Shown piece after piece: positions 35,450 to 42,856 of a DNA stretch of 64,000 bases. Within the stretch, counting starts at the first letter, position 1. Every line of letters starts with the position of its first letter. Origin of the DNA: DYEP01 sp040755615. GTDB taxonomy: Bacteria > Bacillota > Sulfobacillia > DUSP01 > DYEP01. Under the pieces are notes generated by a model, which did not search any database, was not told the origin of the DNA, and saw only the letters and a list, made by a program, of their open reading frames with translations. The stretch lies in NCBI GenBank assembly GCA_040755615.1, contig JBFMAL010000008.1:7993-71992 (forward strand). Reading direction: 5' to 3'. Made by a program: the position numbers and the translations under genes.

Positions 35450-36481
35450 TTGGACAGAGACAAAGCGCTTGAAGCAGCCCTTGCTCAGATAGAAAAGCAA
35501 TTCGGCAAGGGCTCGGTAATGAAATACGGGCAGGAACCTCAAAAGCTTAACATAGAGGTGATCTCCACAGGCGCCCTCACGCTTGACCTGGCGCTGGGCA
35601 TTGGCGGAGTGCCGAGAGGGAGAGTCGTTGAGATCTTCGGCCCGGAGGCATCGGGAAAGACCACGGTCGCGCTGCACGTCATCGCAGAAGCGCAGCGAGC
35701 GGGCGGAATCGCCGCCTTCATCGATGCGGAGCATGCGCTTGACCCGGCGTATGCAAGGAATTTGGGCGTGGATATCGAAAACCTTCTCATATCTCAGCCT
35801 GACACCGGAGAACAGGCGCTGGAGATCGCGGAAGCGCTGGTCCGGAGCGGTGCTGTGGACGTTATCGTGGTGGATTCTGTAGCAGCACTGGTCCCCCGCG
35901 CGGAAATCGAAGGCGAGATGGGCGATATGCACGTGGGTCTTCAGGCAAGGCTCATGTCGCAGGCGCTGCGAAAGCTCACCGGCGCCATCAGCAAGTCGCG
36001 TACCACAGCGATATTCATTAACCAGATCAGGGAAAAAGTCGGTGTCATGTTCGGCAACCCGGAGGTCACCCCCGGTGGACGTGCACTGAAGTTCTACGCG
36101 ACGGTACGAATGGACGTTCGGAAGATCGAAACTTTAAAGCAGGGAGCTGATGTAATAGGAAGCCGTACGAGGGTAAAGGTGGTAAAGAATAAGATGGCAC
36201 CTCCTTTCAGGCAGGCCGAGTTCGACATTATATACGGTCAGGGAATTTCAAGAGAGGGGTGCATTCTTGAACTGGGTATTGACCAGGGCCTGATCCAGAG
36301 AAGCGGGACATGGTATTCGTTCGGGGACGTACGCCTCGGACAGGGCAGGGAAAACGCGCGGGAGTTCTTGCGACAGAACCAGGACATTACGGCGGAAATA
36401 GAGTCCCGTATCAGGCAGGCTCAATCCATGGGCGCGCTTAAGCCGAAGTCAGCGACGGATTCTGCCGTGGAAGACAGTTGA
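35450..36481 (+). CDS. recA: Recombinase RecA
   Basis: ATP-dependent strand-exchange protein of 343 residues, full length. Walker A GPEASGKTT (about 63-71), VVDSVAALVPRAEIEGEMGD (Walker B and L1 region), QALRKLTGAISKSRT, FINQIREKVGVMFGNPE (L2) and TPGGRALKFYA. TTG start behind GGAGGGAGG. The stop overlaps the TTG of recX by 4 bp, coupling the recombinase to its modulator. Confidence 0.97.
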   Translation: MDRDKALEAALAQIEKQFGKGSVMKYGQEPQKLNIEVISTGALTLDLALGIGGVPRGRVVEIFGPEASGKTTVALHVIAEAQRAGGIAAFIDAEHALDPAYARNLGVDIENLLISQPDTGEQALEIAEALVRSGAVDVIVVDSVAALVPRAEIEGEMGDMHVGLQARLMSQALRKLTGAISKSRTTAIFINQIREKVGVMFGNPEVTPGGRALKFYATVRMDVRKIETLKQGADVIGSRTRVKVVKNKMAPPFRQAEFDIIYGQGISREGCILELGIDQGLIQRSGTWYSFGDVRLGQGRENAREFLRQNQDITAEIESRIRQAQSMGALKPKSATDSAVEDS

Positions 36482-36942
36482 AGAATAAGGAAACGGGCCC
36501 GCTGTCGCTGGCTCTGGGTTACCTCGCGCGCCGTAGAAGGACTGCCGCGGAAGTCCGCGATTTGCTTCGCAGATCCGGGTTCAAGCAGTCCGAAATCGAA
36601 GAGACACTGTCATATCTCGAGAATATGCGATACGTGGACGACGTGGACTATGCCAGGGCGTTTATCGAGGACAGAGAAACACGTGCGCCCTGCGGCAGGG
36701 CCAGGCTGTACTACCTCCTGGCTGAAAAGGGTATCGATCGCGCCCTCGTGGACCGGGTCCTGTCCGAACTCGAATACGAGGAGCTTGGCGCCGCGTTGCG
36801 TGCAGCCCGGAACCGTCCCGAGTGGCAGTCTGCCTCTGAGAGGCAACGACAGAGGCTATACAGGTTCTTGTTGGGCAGGGGGTTTTCTCACTCAGTCATA
36901 ATGAAGGTCATAAATAGCAAAGAAGACGACCAGCAAGATTAA
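36478..36942 (+). CDS. recX: Regulatory protein RecX
   Basis: A 154-residue helical-repeat protein that binds and modulates RecA filaments. ALGYLARRRRTAAEVRDLLRR and SYLENMRYVDDVDYARAFIEDRE are characteristic, and the last repeat ends FLLGRGFSHSVIMKVI. Begins with TTG in a TTGA overlap with recA. Followed by a strong promoter for the next transcription unit. Confidence 0.9.
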   Translation: MKNKETGPLSLALGYLARRRRTAAEVRDLLRRSGFKQSEIEETLSYLENMRYVDDVDYARAFIEDRETRAPCGRARLYYLLAEKGIDRALVDRVLSELEYEELGAALRAARNRPEWQSASERQRQRLYRFLLGRGFSHSVIMKVINSKEDDQQD

Positions 36943-36954
36943 GTCTATCATCGC

Positions 36955-36983
36955 TTGACACGTTTTTACAGGAAAGTTACAAT
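36955..36983 (+). promoter_or_regulatory. Strong sigma-A promoter upstream of rny
   Basis: TTGACA (36955-36960), exactly 17 bp, TACAAT (36978-36983): one mismatch from consensus overall. It lies 12 bp after recX and about 190 bp before rny, giving rny a long leader with two hairpins. Confidence 0.8.
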
Positions 36984-37131
36984 ATTATCTGACTTGCTGT
37001 TCCGGGACTTGGATGGATACTATGCCTTAACAGGTTGCCATAGATCGGGTCTTGAAAGCGTTGATCAAACCGGCTGTGCGTGACCGTTCTGACCAAAAAT
37101 CAGAACACCATTTGTGCATGGTAATGGAGAC

Positions 37132-37162
37132 AGGCCGAGTCCCCCGGCCTTGTTTTAGTTTT
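37132..37162 (+). terminator. Terminator-like hairpin in the rny leader
   Basis: AGGCCG (37132-37137) pairs with CGGCCT (37145-37150), loop AGTCCCC, followed by TGTTTTAGTTTT. It lies between the promoter at 36955 and rny and could act as an attenuator. Another hairpin, GTTCTGA with TCAGAAC, is just upstream (near 37086-37106). Confidence 0.5.
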
Positions 37163-37171
37163 GGGAAACAC

Positions 37172-38731
37172 ATGAGCGGGGAGGTGAGCCATATTACCGT
37201 TACACAGGTTTTCGTACTGGTTTTGGCAAGCGCTGCCGCGGTCGCCGTGGGATACATGGTCCGCAAGTATATAGCAGAAGCGAAGATTGCTTCGGCCGAA
37301 GAAGCAGCTAAGAAGATCATAGAAGATGCGCGGAAAGAGGCTGAGGCAAAGAAACGCGAGGCCCTTGTTGAAGCCAAGGAAGAAGTACACAGACTGCGCA
37401 ATGACTTAGAAAGAGAGAGCAGAGAGCGCCGCAACGAACTGCAGCGGATAGAGCGTCGACTCATCCAGAAGGAAGAAGTGCTCGACAGGAAGACTGAATC
37501 CCTTGAGAAAAAGGAGGAGTACCTCCAGCGGCAGGAGCGAACCCTTGAGCGCTACAGGGAGGAGATCGAAGCACTCAGAGCAAGGCAACTTCAGGAATTG
37601 GAGCGCGTGTCGGGGCTCACGTCTGAGGAAGCCAAGAAGATCCTCTTAAGCCAGGTAGAAGAGGAAATCAAGCATGAGGCCGCAATGCTTATCCGCGAGG
37701 TTGAGCAAAACGCAAGAGACCAGGCGGAGAAGAAAGCGCGCGAGATCATATCCCTGGCTATCCAAAAGTGTGCTGCGGATCATGTTACAGAGACTACTGT
37801 TTCTGTTGTGGAGCTGCCCAACGATGAGATGAAGGGAAGGATCATCGGCCGGGAGGGCAGGAACATCCGGACTCTTGAGACCCTAACAGGGATCGACTTG
37901 ATCATCGACGATACGCCCGAGGCGGTGATCCTGTCCGGCTTCGATCCTATAAGGAGAGAAGTCGCAAGGCTGGCGCTGGAGCGTCTCGTTGCTGACGGGA
38001 GAATCCACCCGGCACGCATTGAAGAGATGGTAGAAAAGGCCCAGAAGGACGTGGAAAATATCATCCGCGAAGAAGGAGAGCAGGCGTCTTTCGAGACGGG
38101 CGTACACGGTCTCCACCCTGAACTCATCAAGATGCTGGGCCGGCTCAGATTCAGGACCAGTTACGGTCAGAACGTGCTTAAACATTCTATCGAGGTGGCG
38201 CATCTTGCGGGTGCCATGGCTGCAGAGCTGGGAGTGGACGTGGCAGTGGCAAAGCGCGGCGGGCTACTGCACGACATCGGTAAAGCAGTTGATCATGAGG
38301 TAGAGGGGCCCCACGTGGCTATCGGTATCAACCTACTCAAGAAGTACCGCGAAAGCCAGGAAGTCGTGTGGGCCATGGAAGCGCACCACGGGGACGTGGA
38401 GCCCAAGTCCGTTGAGGCCGTGCTAGTAGCGGCCGCTGACGCCGTGTCAGCGGCGCGCCCCGGGGCTCGGCGCGAGACCCTCGAAGCCTATATCAAGAGG
38501 CTAGAAAAGCTTGAAGAAATAGCAGATTCCTTCGACGGTGTGGAGAAAGCGTATGCGATACAGGCAGGGCGCGAGATCCGCATCATGGTGAAACCGGAGA
38601 AGATCGATGACCTTGCGGCAATTCGCCTGGCACGCGAGATCGTGAGGAAGATCGAGGAAGAACTCGAATATCCCGGACAGATAAAGGTAACGGTCATACG
38701 CGAGACGCGGGCAGTTGAGTATGCCAAGTAA
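37172..38731 (+). CDS. rny: Ribonuclease Y
   Basis: Membrane-anchored endoribonuclease that initiates mRNA decay. Layout: N-terminal membrane helix, long coiled coil (about 35-190), KH domain (MKGRIIGREGRNIRTLETLTG, about 215-270), HD domain with HSIEVAHLAG and LLHDIGKA (metal residues), and a C-terminal segment. About 519 residues from ATG 37172, the family length. That ATG has a poor ribosome site. The strong GGGGAGGTGA (37178-37187) would instead place initiation at an ATT at 37193, giving the usual N-terminus length. Own promoter upstream and a terminator after. Confidence 0.95.
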   Translation: MSGEVSHITVTQVFVLVLASAAAVAVGYMVRKYIAEAKIASAEEAAKKIIEDARKEAEAKKREALVEAKEEVHRLRNDLERESRERRNELQRIERRLIQKEEVLDRKTESLEKKEEYLQRQERTLERYREEIEALRARQLQELERVSGLTSEEAKKILLSQVEEEIKHEAAMLIREVEQNARDQAEKKAREIISLAIQKCAADHVTETTVSVVELPNDEMKGRIIGREGRNIRTLETLTGIDLIIDDTPEAVILSGFDPIRREVARLALERLVADGRIHPARIEEMVEKAQKDVENIIREEGEQASFETGVHGLHPELIKMLGRLRFRTSYGQNVLKHSIEVAHLAGAMAAELGVDVAVAKRGGLLHDIGKAVDHEVEGPHVAIGINLLKKYRESQEVVWAMEAHHGDVEPKSVEAVLVAAADAVSAARPGARRETLEAYIKRLEKLEEIADSFDGVEKAYAIQAGREIRIMVKPEKIDDLAAIRLAREIVRKIEEELEYPGQIKVTVIRETRAVEYAK

Positions 38732-38739
38732 TACGTCAG

Positions 38740-38764
38740 GGGCCGCTGGATGCGGCCCTTCTTC
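38740..38764 (+). terminator. Rho-independent terminator after rny
   Basis: A perfect 7-bp GC stem (GGGCCGC, 38740-38746; GCGGCCC, 38752-38758) with a 5-nt loop followed by TTCTTC. It is 9 bp past the rny stop. Confidence 0.7.
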
Positions 38765-38826
38765 GCTCATGGCATTGCCGGGAGGAAATGCTCTGGGGCA
38801 GGGCAGCCAAAGGGAGGGCGAGCAAA

Positions 38827-39342
38827 GTGAAAAGTCATGCTCAGCAAGCAAATTCGAGAGGTGCAGAACTCTTGGTTTCCATCCTTGTGCGCTATCCGGA
38901 ACTAGGTACACTGACCATCGACCCGGAGACAGCCTCGCTCCGGCTGACGGTCCTTGTTGCACGGGCGCTCAGCGAAAGCGAGCAGCGCGAGCTTTCTGCA
39001 CGCATCATTGAGTCGCTCGACGCTTTGTTCACTCTCACCCAGGTGACTCCGCTGAAAAAGGAAGTATTGGTTGTGGCCGAGAGGTCTGTCACTGCCATTT
39101 CTGTAACACGGGACATCACGTCCATCTCGAGGGAAGAGATCGCCCTCATCGTCGGGCTTTTGCGAGAGCTGTTTCCGAACCATCTGCTTGTTGACAGAAC
39201 TCAGGAGACGCTCGTTGACGAGGAGCTTGAGCTCCAGGAAGACTACATCGAGGAGATGCTGGAGAACTTAAGAGCGGAGTCGGTCCCGACCAACCTCTAC
39301 GCCTTCAGAGAGGGTGGTCGCGTGCTGGTCTTCAACAAATAG
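38827..39342 (+). CDS. Conserved hypothetical protein between rny and ymdB
   Basis: 171 residues, no signal peptide or membrane segment, acidic C-terminal part (DEELELQEDYIEEMLENL). I recognise no family. The alternation of strands and helices (LRLTVLVARALSESEQRELSA and so on) suggests a compact cytosolic fold. GTG 38827 follows GGGAGGG by seven bases; an ATG at 38788 in frame has no site. It sits just after the rny terminator and 30 bp before ymdB, so it may be co-expressed with ymdB. Confidence 0.7.
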   Translation: MKSHAQQANSRGAELLVSILVRYPELGTLTIDPETASLRLTVLVARALSESEQRELSARIIESLDALFTLTQVTPLKKEVLVVAERSVTAISVTRDITSISREEIALIVGLLRELFPNHLLVDRTQETLVDEELELQEDYIEEMLENLRAESVPTNLYAFREGGRVLVFNK

Positions 39343-39372
39343 ATCCCGCTCTTTCAGTAAAGGATGGTGCGT

Positions 39373-40167
39373 GTGAGAGTTCTGGCGCTGGGTGACATCG
39401 TGGGCAGGCCCGGGCGGACCATGGTTTCGGATCACATAGGGGATCTCCTATCTCAGTATAGGCCCGACTTCGTGCTCGCCAACGGTGAGAACGCCGCCTC
39501 CGGCATGGGGATTACAAGGGACACTGCAGATGAGTTGTTCTCCTGCGGCATCGACGTACTCACTATGGGAAACCACGTTTGGGACAAGAAAGAGGTATTC
39601 GACTTCATCGATGATGAGCCGAGAATTCTGCGCCCACTCAACTACCCGGAAGGCGCGCCCGGCAGGGGTTTTGGCGTTTTCAAGGCCGCAGGCAGTCTCC
39701 AGGTCGGCGTCATCTCCCTGGCAGGGCGCGTCTTCTCCCCGGCTCATCTTGACTGCCCGTTTCGCCTGGCGGATAAGGCCGTCGCTGTATTGTCCCAGGA
39801 CACCCCAATCATCATCCTTGATTTCCACGCGGAAGCTACATCCGAGAAGATCGCAATGGCGTGGTACCTGGATGGTCGAGTCTCAGCGGTGCTGGGTACG
39901 CATACGCATGTCCAGACTGCTGACGAACAGGTACTACCATCCGGCACCGGGTACATAACGGATCTTGGCATGACCGGCCCCTCCCACTCTGTGATCGGAG
40001 TAAAAACAGACCTCGTGCTCCGGCATTTTCTCACACAGCTGCCCACTCGGTTCGAAGTGGCAAAAGGTCCCCGGATCCTCTGCGGTGTTGTTGTTGATAT
40101 TGACGAAATGACTGGCAAATGCCGCCACCTTTCCCGAATCTTTCTATCAGATAATGCTGTTTGCTAA
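39373..40167 (+). CDS. ymdB: YmdB-family metallophosphoesterase (2',3'-cAMP phosphodiesterase)
   Basis: A 264-residue calcineurin-like enzyme of the TIGR00282 group. ALGDIVGRPGR, NGENAASGMGIT, MGNHVWDKKEV, DFHAEATSEKIAMAWYLDG and GTHTHVQTAD are near-universal in the family. B. subtilis YmdB hydrolyses 2',3'- and 3',5'-cyclic nucleotides and influences biofilm and sporulation decisions; its gene follows rny, as here. GTG 39373 gives the standard N-terminus; ATG 39364 is an in-frame alternative three codons earlier. Confidence 0.9.
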   Translation: MRVLALGDIVGRPGRTMVSDHIGDLLSQYRPDFVLANGENAASGMGITRDTADELFSCGIDVLTMGNHVWDKKEVFDFIDDEPRILRPLNYPEGAPGRGFGVFKAAGSLQVGVISLAGRVFSPAHLDCPFRLADKAVAVLSQDTPIIILDFHAEATSEKIAMAWYLDGRVSAVLGTHTHVQTADEQVLPSGTGYITDLGMTGPSHSVIGVKTDLVLRHFLTQLPTRFEVAKGPRILCGVVVDIDEMTGKCRHLSRIFLSDNAVC

Positions 40168-40174
40168 AATTAAC

Positions 40175-40203
40175 TTGCCAAATTACACCACGAAAGATAC
40201 AAT
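40175..40203 (+). promoter_or_regulatory. Promoter upstream of spoVS
   Basis: TTGCCA (40175-40180), 17 bp, TACAAT (40198-40203), located just after ymdB and 61 bp before spoVS. The boxes look sigma-A-like. In B. subtilis spoVS depends on sigma-H, whose consensus I do not see clearly. Confidence 0.55.
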
Positions 40204-40263
40204 AATATCACAGGTTTCGCTCAATCACCCGCACATCCTATACACTTTGAGGGGGTAGTTGAC

Positions 40264-40524
40264 ATGGACGTTCTCAAGGTTTCATCAAAGTCCAATCCGA
40301 ATTCGGTCGCGGGGGCGTTGGCAGGAGCGATAAGGGAGAGGGGAAGCGCGGAAATTCAGGCAATCGGAGCGGGAGCTGTAAACCAGGCGGTCAAGGCGGT
40401 GGCCATCGCAAGGGGCTTTGTAGCTCCTGCAGGAATTGATCTGATCTGCATCCCCGCTTTCACCGACATTGAAATCAACGGCGAGGAGCGCACTGCCATA
40501 AAGTTTATAGTCGAACCAAAATAG
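40264..40524 (+). CDS. spoVS: Stage V sporulation protein S
   Basis: An 86-residue Alba-like small protein, nearly invariant across spore formers. MDVLKVSSKSNPNSVAGALA, GSAEIQAIGAGAVNQAVKA and AFTDIEINGEERTAIKFIVE are diagnostic. It affects septation and coat/cortex stages of sporulation. GAGGGGGTAG precedes the ATG, with its own promoter upstream and terminator downstream. Confidence 0.96.
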   Translation: MDVLKVSSKSNPNSVAGALAGAIRERGSAEIQAIGAGAVNQAVKAVAIARGFVAPAGIDLICIPAFTDIEINGEERTAIKFIVEPK

Positions 40525-40536
40525 CCTTATTGGAAA

Positions 40537-40575
40537 CCTGTCCTCCCCCATGAGGGCGGGTTCTTCATCTATTTC
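40537..40575 (+). terminator. Terminator after spoVS
   Basis: A 9-bp stem with two G-T pairs (40537-40545 with 40552-40560), loop CCCCAT, then the T-rich run TTCTTCATCTATTTC. It lies 12 bp after the spoVS stop. Confidence 0.65.
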
Positions 40576-40598
40576 CGGGTAGAATAAGGATTGATACA

Positions 40599-41444
40599 GT
40601 GCTGGCAGACCTACATATCCACACCCGAGCTTCAGACGGTACACTCTCTCCGGCGGAGGTCGTCAGGACGGCTGCGTCTCGCGGGCTCCAGGCCATCGCC
40701 ATCGCTGACCACGACACGATTGCAGGCATCGAAGAGGCCATGGCCGAATCCCTTCGCCGGAACGTGCTGGTGATTCCCGCAGTAGAGATCAGCACCACAA
40801 TGGAAGACGAGGACGTCCACATCCTCGGTTACTACGTACCCACCGGTCCGTCTCCCCTTGAGCAGTTTCTCCAGCGCATGCGAGCCGAACGGCAGGTTCG
40901 TATGCGCAGGATGATCGAGCGCCTCAGGTCCCTGGGCATCTTCGTCTCGGAGCACGCCCTCATAAGACACTTGGCGGATGGATCCTTAGGCAGGCCGCAC
41001 CTTGCCAGAGTTTTAGTGGCACACGGAGTGGTCGCATCAGAAAAGGAGGCGTTCGACCGATATCTGAAAGAGGGCAGACCCGCCTATGTCCCGAGGGCGA
41101 AGGTCACGCCGCTCCAAGCGGTGAAGGTATTGCGCGCATCAGGCGCAGTTCCGGTTCTTGCGCATCCAAGCACGGGCAGCGCCAGGTTACTCTCCTGGCT
41201 CTCCGCCAATGGCCTTCTGGGGGTAGAGGTCAACCACCCGGAGCTCACTAGCTCAGAGTCCGCCAGGTACCTGAGTGAGGCGCGGTGCCTGAACCTGGTG
41301 GCGACCGGCGGCTCAGACTGCCACGATGATGCTACCCCTGGGAGGAGGATAGGGGAAGTGCTGGCACCGCGGGATGCGGTGACGAAGCTTGAGGCATTCC
41401 ACATGCACGTGAGATCACATATCGGAGGGGACAGCGCGATATAA
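40599..41444 (+). CDS. PHP-domain phosphoesterase (RNase AM/TrpH-like)
   Basis: A 281-residue polymerase-and-histidinol-phosphatase domain protein with the metal motifs ADLHIHTRASDGTLSP, IADHDTIAG, VEISTT, LAHPSTG and GGSDCHDDA. Related enzymes (YciV/TrpH) hydrolyse 3',5'-nucleoside bisphosphates or trim 5' ends of small RNAs. It begins with GTG about 75 bp after spoVS. Confidence 0.88.
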   Translation: MLADLHIHTRASDGTLSPAEVVRTAASRGLQAIAIADHDTIAGIEEAMAESLRRNVLVIPAVEISTTMEDEDVHILGYYVPTGPSPLEQFLQRMRAERQVRMRRMIERLRSLGIFVSEHALIRHLADGSLGRPHLARVLVAHGVVASEKEAFDRYLKEGRPAYVPRAKVTPLQAVKVLRASGAVPVLAHPSTGSARLLSWLSANGLLGVEVNHPELTSSESARYLSEARCLNLVATGGSDCHDDATPGRRIGEVLAPRDAVTKLEAFHMHVRSHIGGDSAI

Positions 41445-41491
41445 TAATCAAGGAACCGACCGCGGAAGCTTCGAAAGGAGTATGACTCACG

Positions 41492-41737
41492 GTGCAGTAT
41501 GACATTCCGTGTCTGGAAAAGAAAATCAAGTCTCTCGAGGATACGGTGAGATGCCTGAGGCTGAGCAGGCGCGTGCTGCTAAACCTCCTTGCAGCCAGAG
41601 AAAGGGAACGCGCCGCTTTAATCGCGGAGCTTCAGAGGAGAAACCTGGAGCTCAAGAAAGAGAACCTCCGATACGCCAGACGGATGGTAGAGCAGAACAC
41701 CCGCATTTGCAAGCTGACAGAAAATCAAAACGGTTAA
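41492..41737 (+). CDS. Small coiled-coil protein of unknown function
   Basis: 81 residues, strongly charged and helical, with heptad-like Leu spacing from LEKKIKSLEDTVRCLRLS through LIAELQRRNLELKKENLRYA. No known family recognised. GTG start; AAAGGAG lies 11 bases ahead. It may regulate or scaffold something, but context gives no hint. A terminator for the opposite strand begins at its stop. Confidence 0.6.
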   Translation: MQYDIPCLEKKIKSLEDTVRCLRLSRRVLLNLLAARERERAALIAELQRRNLELKKENLRYARRMVEQNTRICKLTENQNG

Positions 41738-41771
41738 AAAAGAGGGGAGACCGGCTGACCAGTCTCCCCTC
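41735..41771 (-). terminator. Rho-independent terminator for the minus-strand acyl-CoA synthetase operon
   Basis: A perfect 10-bp stem (41742-41751 with 41762-41771), followed on the minus strand by a T6 run (41736-41741). It lies 24 bp after the DRTGG-protein stop and directly abuts the coiled-coil gene end on the other strand. Confidence 0.85.
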
Positions 41772-41795
41772 ACGCATTGTGCGTCGTGCGTCGCC

Positions 41796-42845
41796 CTATT
41801 CCAAGGCCCTCAGGATATCTCTCCACGCACAGTGCCTCTCGATGTTCTCCTTCGCCAGCTGGATCCCGTGCGCATCCTCAGGCTTAATCTTGCGGGATAC
41901 CTGGTGCAGCCGCTCTATGGTCGTATAGGTGTCGTAATGCACCAGGATGACCGGGACCTGCTTTTCGGAGGCGCGAGAGAGCACCTTGACGTCCGGGTAC
42001 AGCCCGCCGGTGAGGATGAGCACCGAGGTGCTAGTCTCAAGCGCTGCGAGCAGCAAGTCTGATCGGTCGCCCCCGGTGATAATGGCCTTGTTGGGTGCCC
42101 TGCGCAGGTACTGCATGGCGCTCTCGAGCGTCATTGCGCCTACGAGGAGTTCCTCTACCAGGAGATCCAGGTTGTCTGCTGCGGTTAGGAGCTCACCTCC
42201 GAGTACCTCATAGTACTCCCTTACTGTGGGAGCGGCGATCTCGAGCCTTTTTGGAATCACCCCGTACACAGGAAATCCCTTTGATTCAAGAAGCGGTTTG
42301 TAGATGCCTCTCACCTTGTCAAGGAGCGCTCTCGGCACGTTGTTGAACACGGTGCCCAGCACCCTTACGCCCCGATAACTCATGTATTGGGAAAAGAGGA
42401 TCGCCCTGTCCAAGCTAAAGTCGTTATCAGGGTGATTAACCACCAGCGTACTTGCGCCGATGGCGACAGCTATTGAAGACGCGTCCAGATCGATGCTCGC
42501 CATCACGTGGGGAAAGTGCGTGCCCTCCACGATCACGACGTCGCGGTCTGCGGCTATCTGGCGATATGCGTCTACGATTCGTGCAAGGTTGTCTTCTGTG
42601 CGCTCATACCTTGTGAGGTACTGGGGTCCTGTATAAAAGAGCACGGATTTCATCGCCGATTCCTGCTTTAGGACGTGGGTCATGAGTCTGACGTCATCAT
42701 CTTCGCGATGTTCCGTGGAAGCGAGAGCTCCGATTGGTTTGAAATACCCTACCTTCAGGCCCGCCTCCTGGAACTTCAGGGCAAGCCCGACGCAGACCGC
42801 GGTCTTTCCGCTGCCAAATCTGCCTGAAACCAGAATGCTTTTCAT
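41796..42845 (-). CDS. P-loop/DRTGG-domain protein (phosphotransacetylase N-terminal type)
   Basis: A 349-residue protein with an N-terminal BioD/CobQ-like P-loop domain (SILVSGRFGSGKTAVCVGLA, residues 3-22; VGYFKPIG; VIVEGTHFP) and a C-terminal DRTGG domain (IPKRLEIAAPTVREYYEVLGGE; AIITGGDRSDLLLAAL). This pair forms the regulatory front half of long phosphotransacetylases but here has no catalytic domain. It directly follows the ADP-forming acyl-CoA synthetase gene, so it may sense nucleotide or acyl-CoA status for that enzyme. ATG 42845 is preceded by GAGGTG; a GTG at 42860 overlaps the upstream stop. Confidence 0.82.
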   Translation of the reverse strand: MKSILVSGRFGSGKTAVCVGLALKFQEAGLKVGYFKPIGALASTEHREDDDVRLMTHVLKQESAMKSVLFYTGPQYLTRYERTEDNLARIVDAYRQIAADRDVVIVEGTHFPHVMASIDLDASSIAVAIGASTLVVNHPDNDFSLDRAILFSQYMSYRGVRVLGTVFNNVPRALLDKVRGIYKPLLESKGFPVYGVIPKRLEIAAPTVREYYEVLGGELLTAADNLDLLVEELLVGAMTLESAMQYLRRAPNKAIITGGDRSDLLLAALETSTSVLILTGGLYPDVKVLSRASEKQVPVILVHYDTYTTIERLHQVSRKIKPEDAHGIQLAKENIERHCAWRDILRALE

Positions 42846-42856
42846 CCTCCAACACC

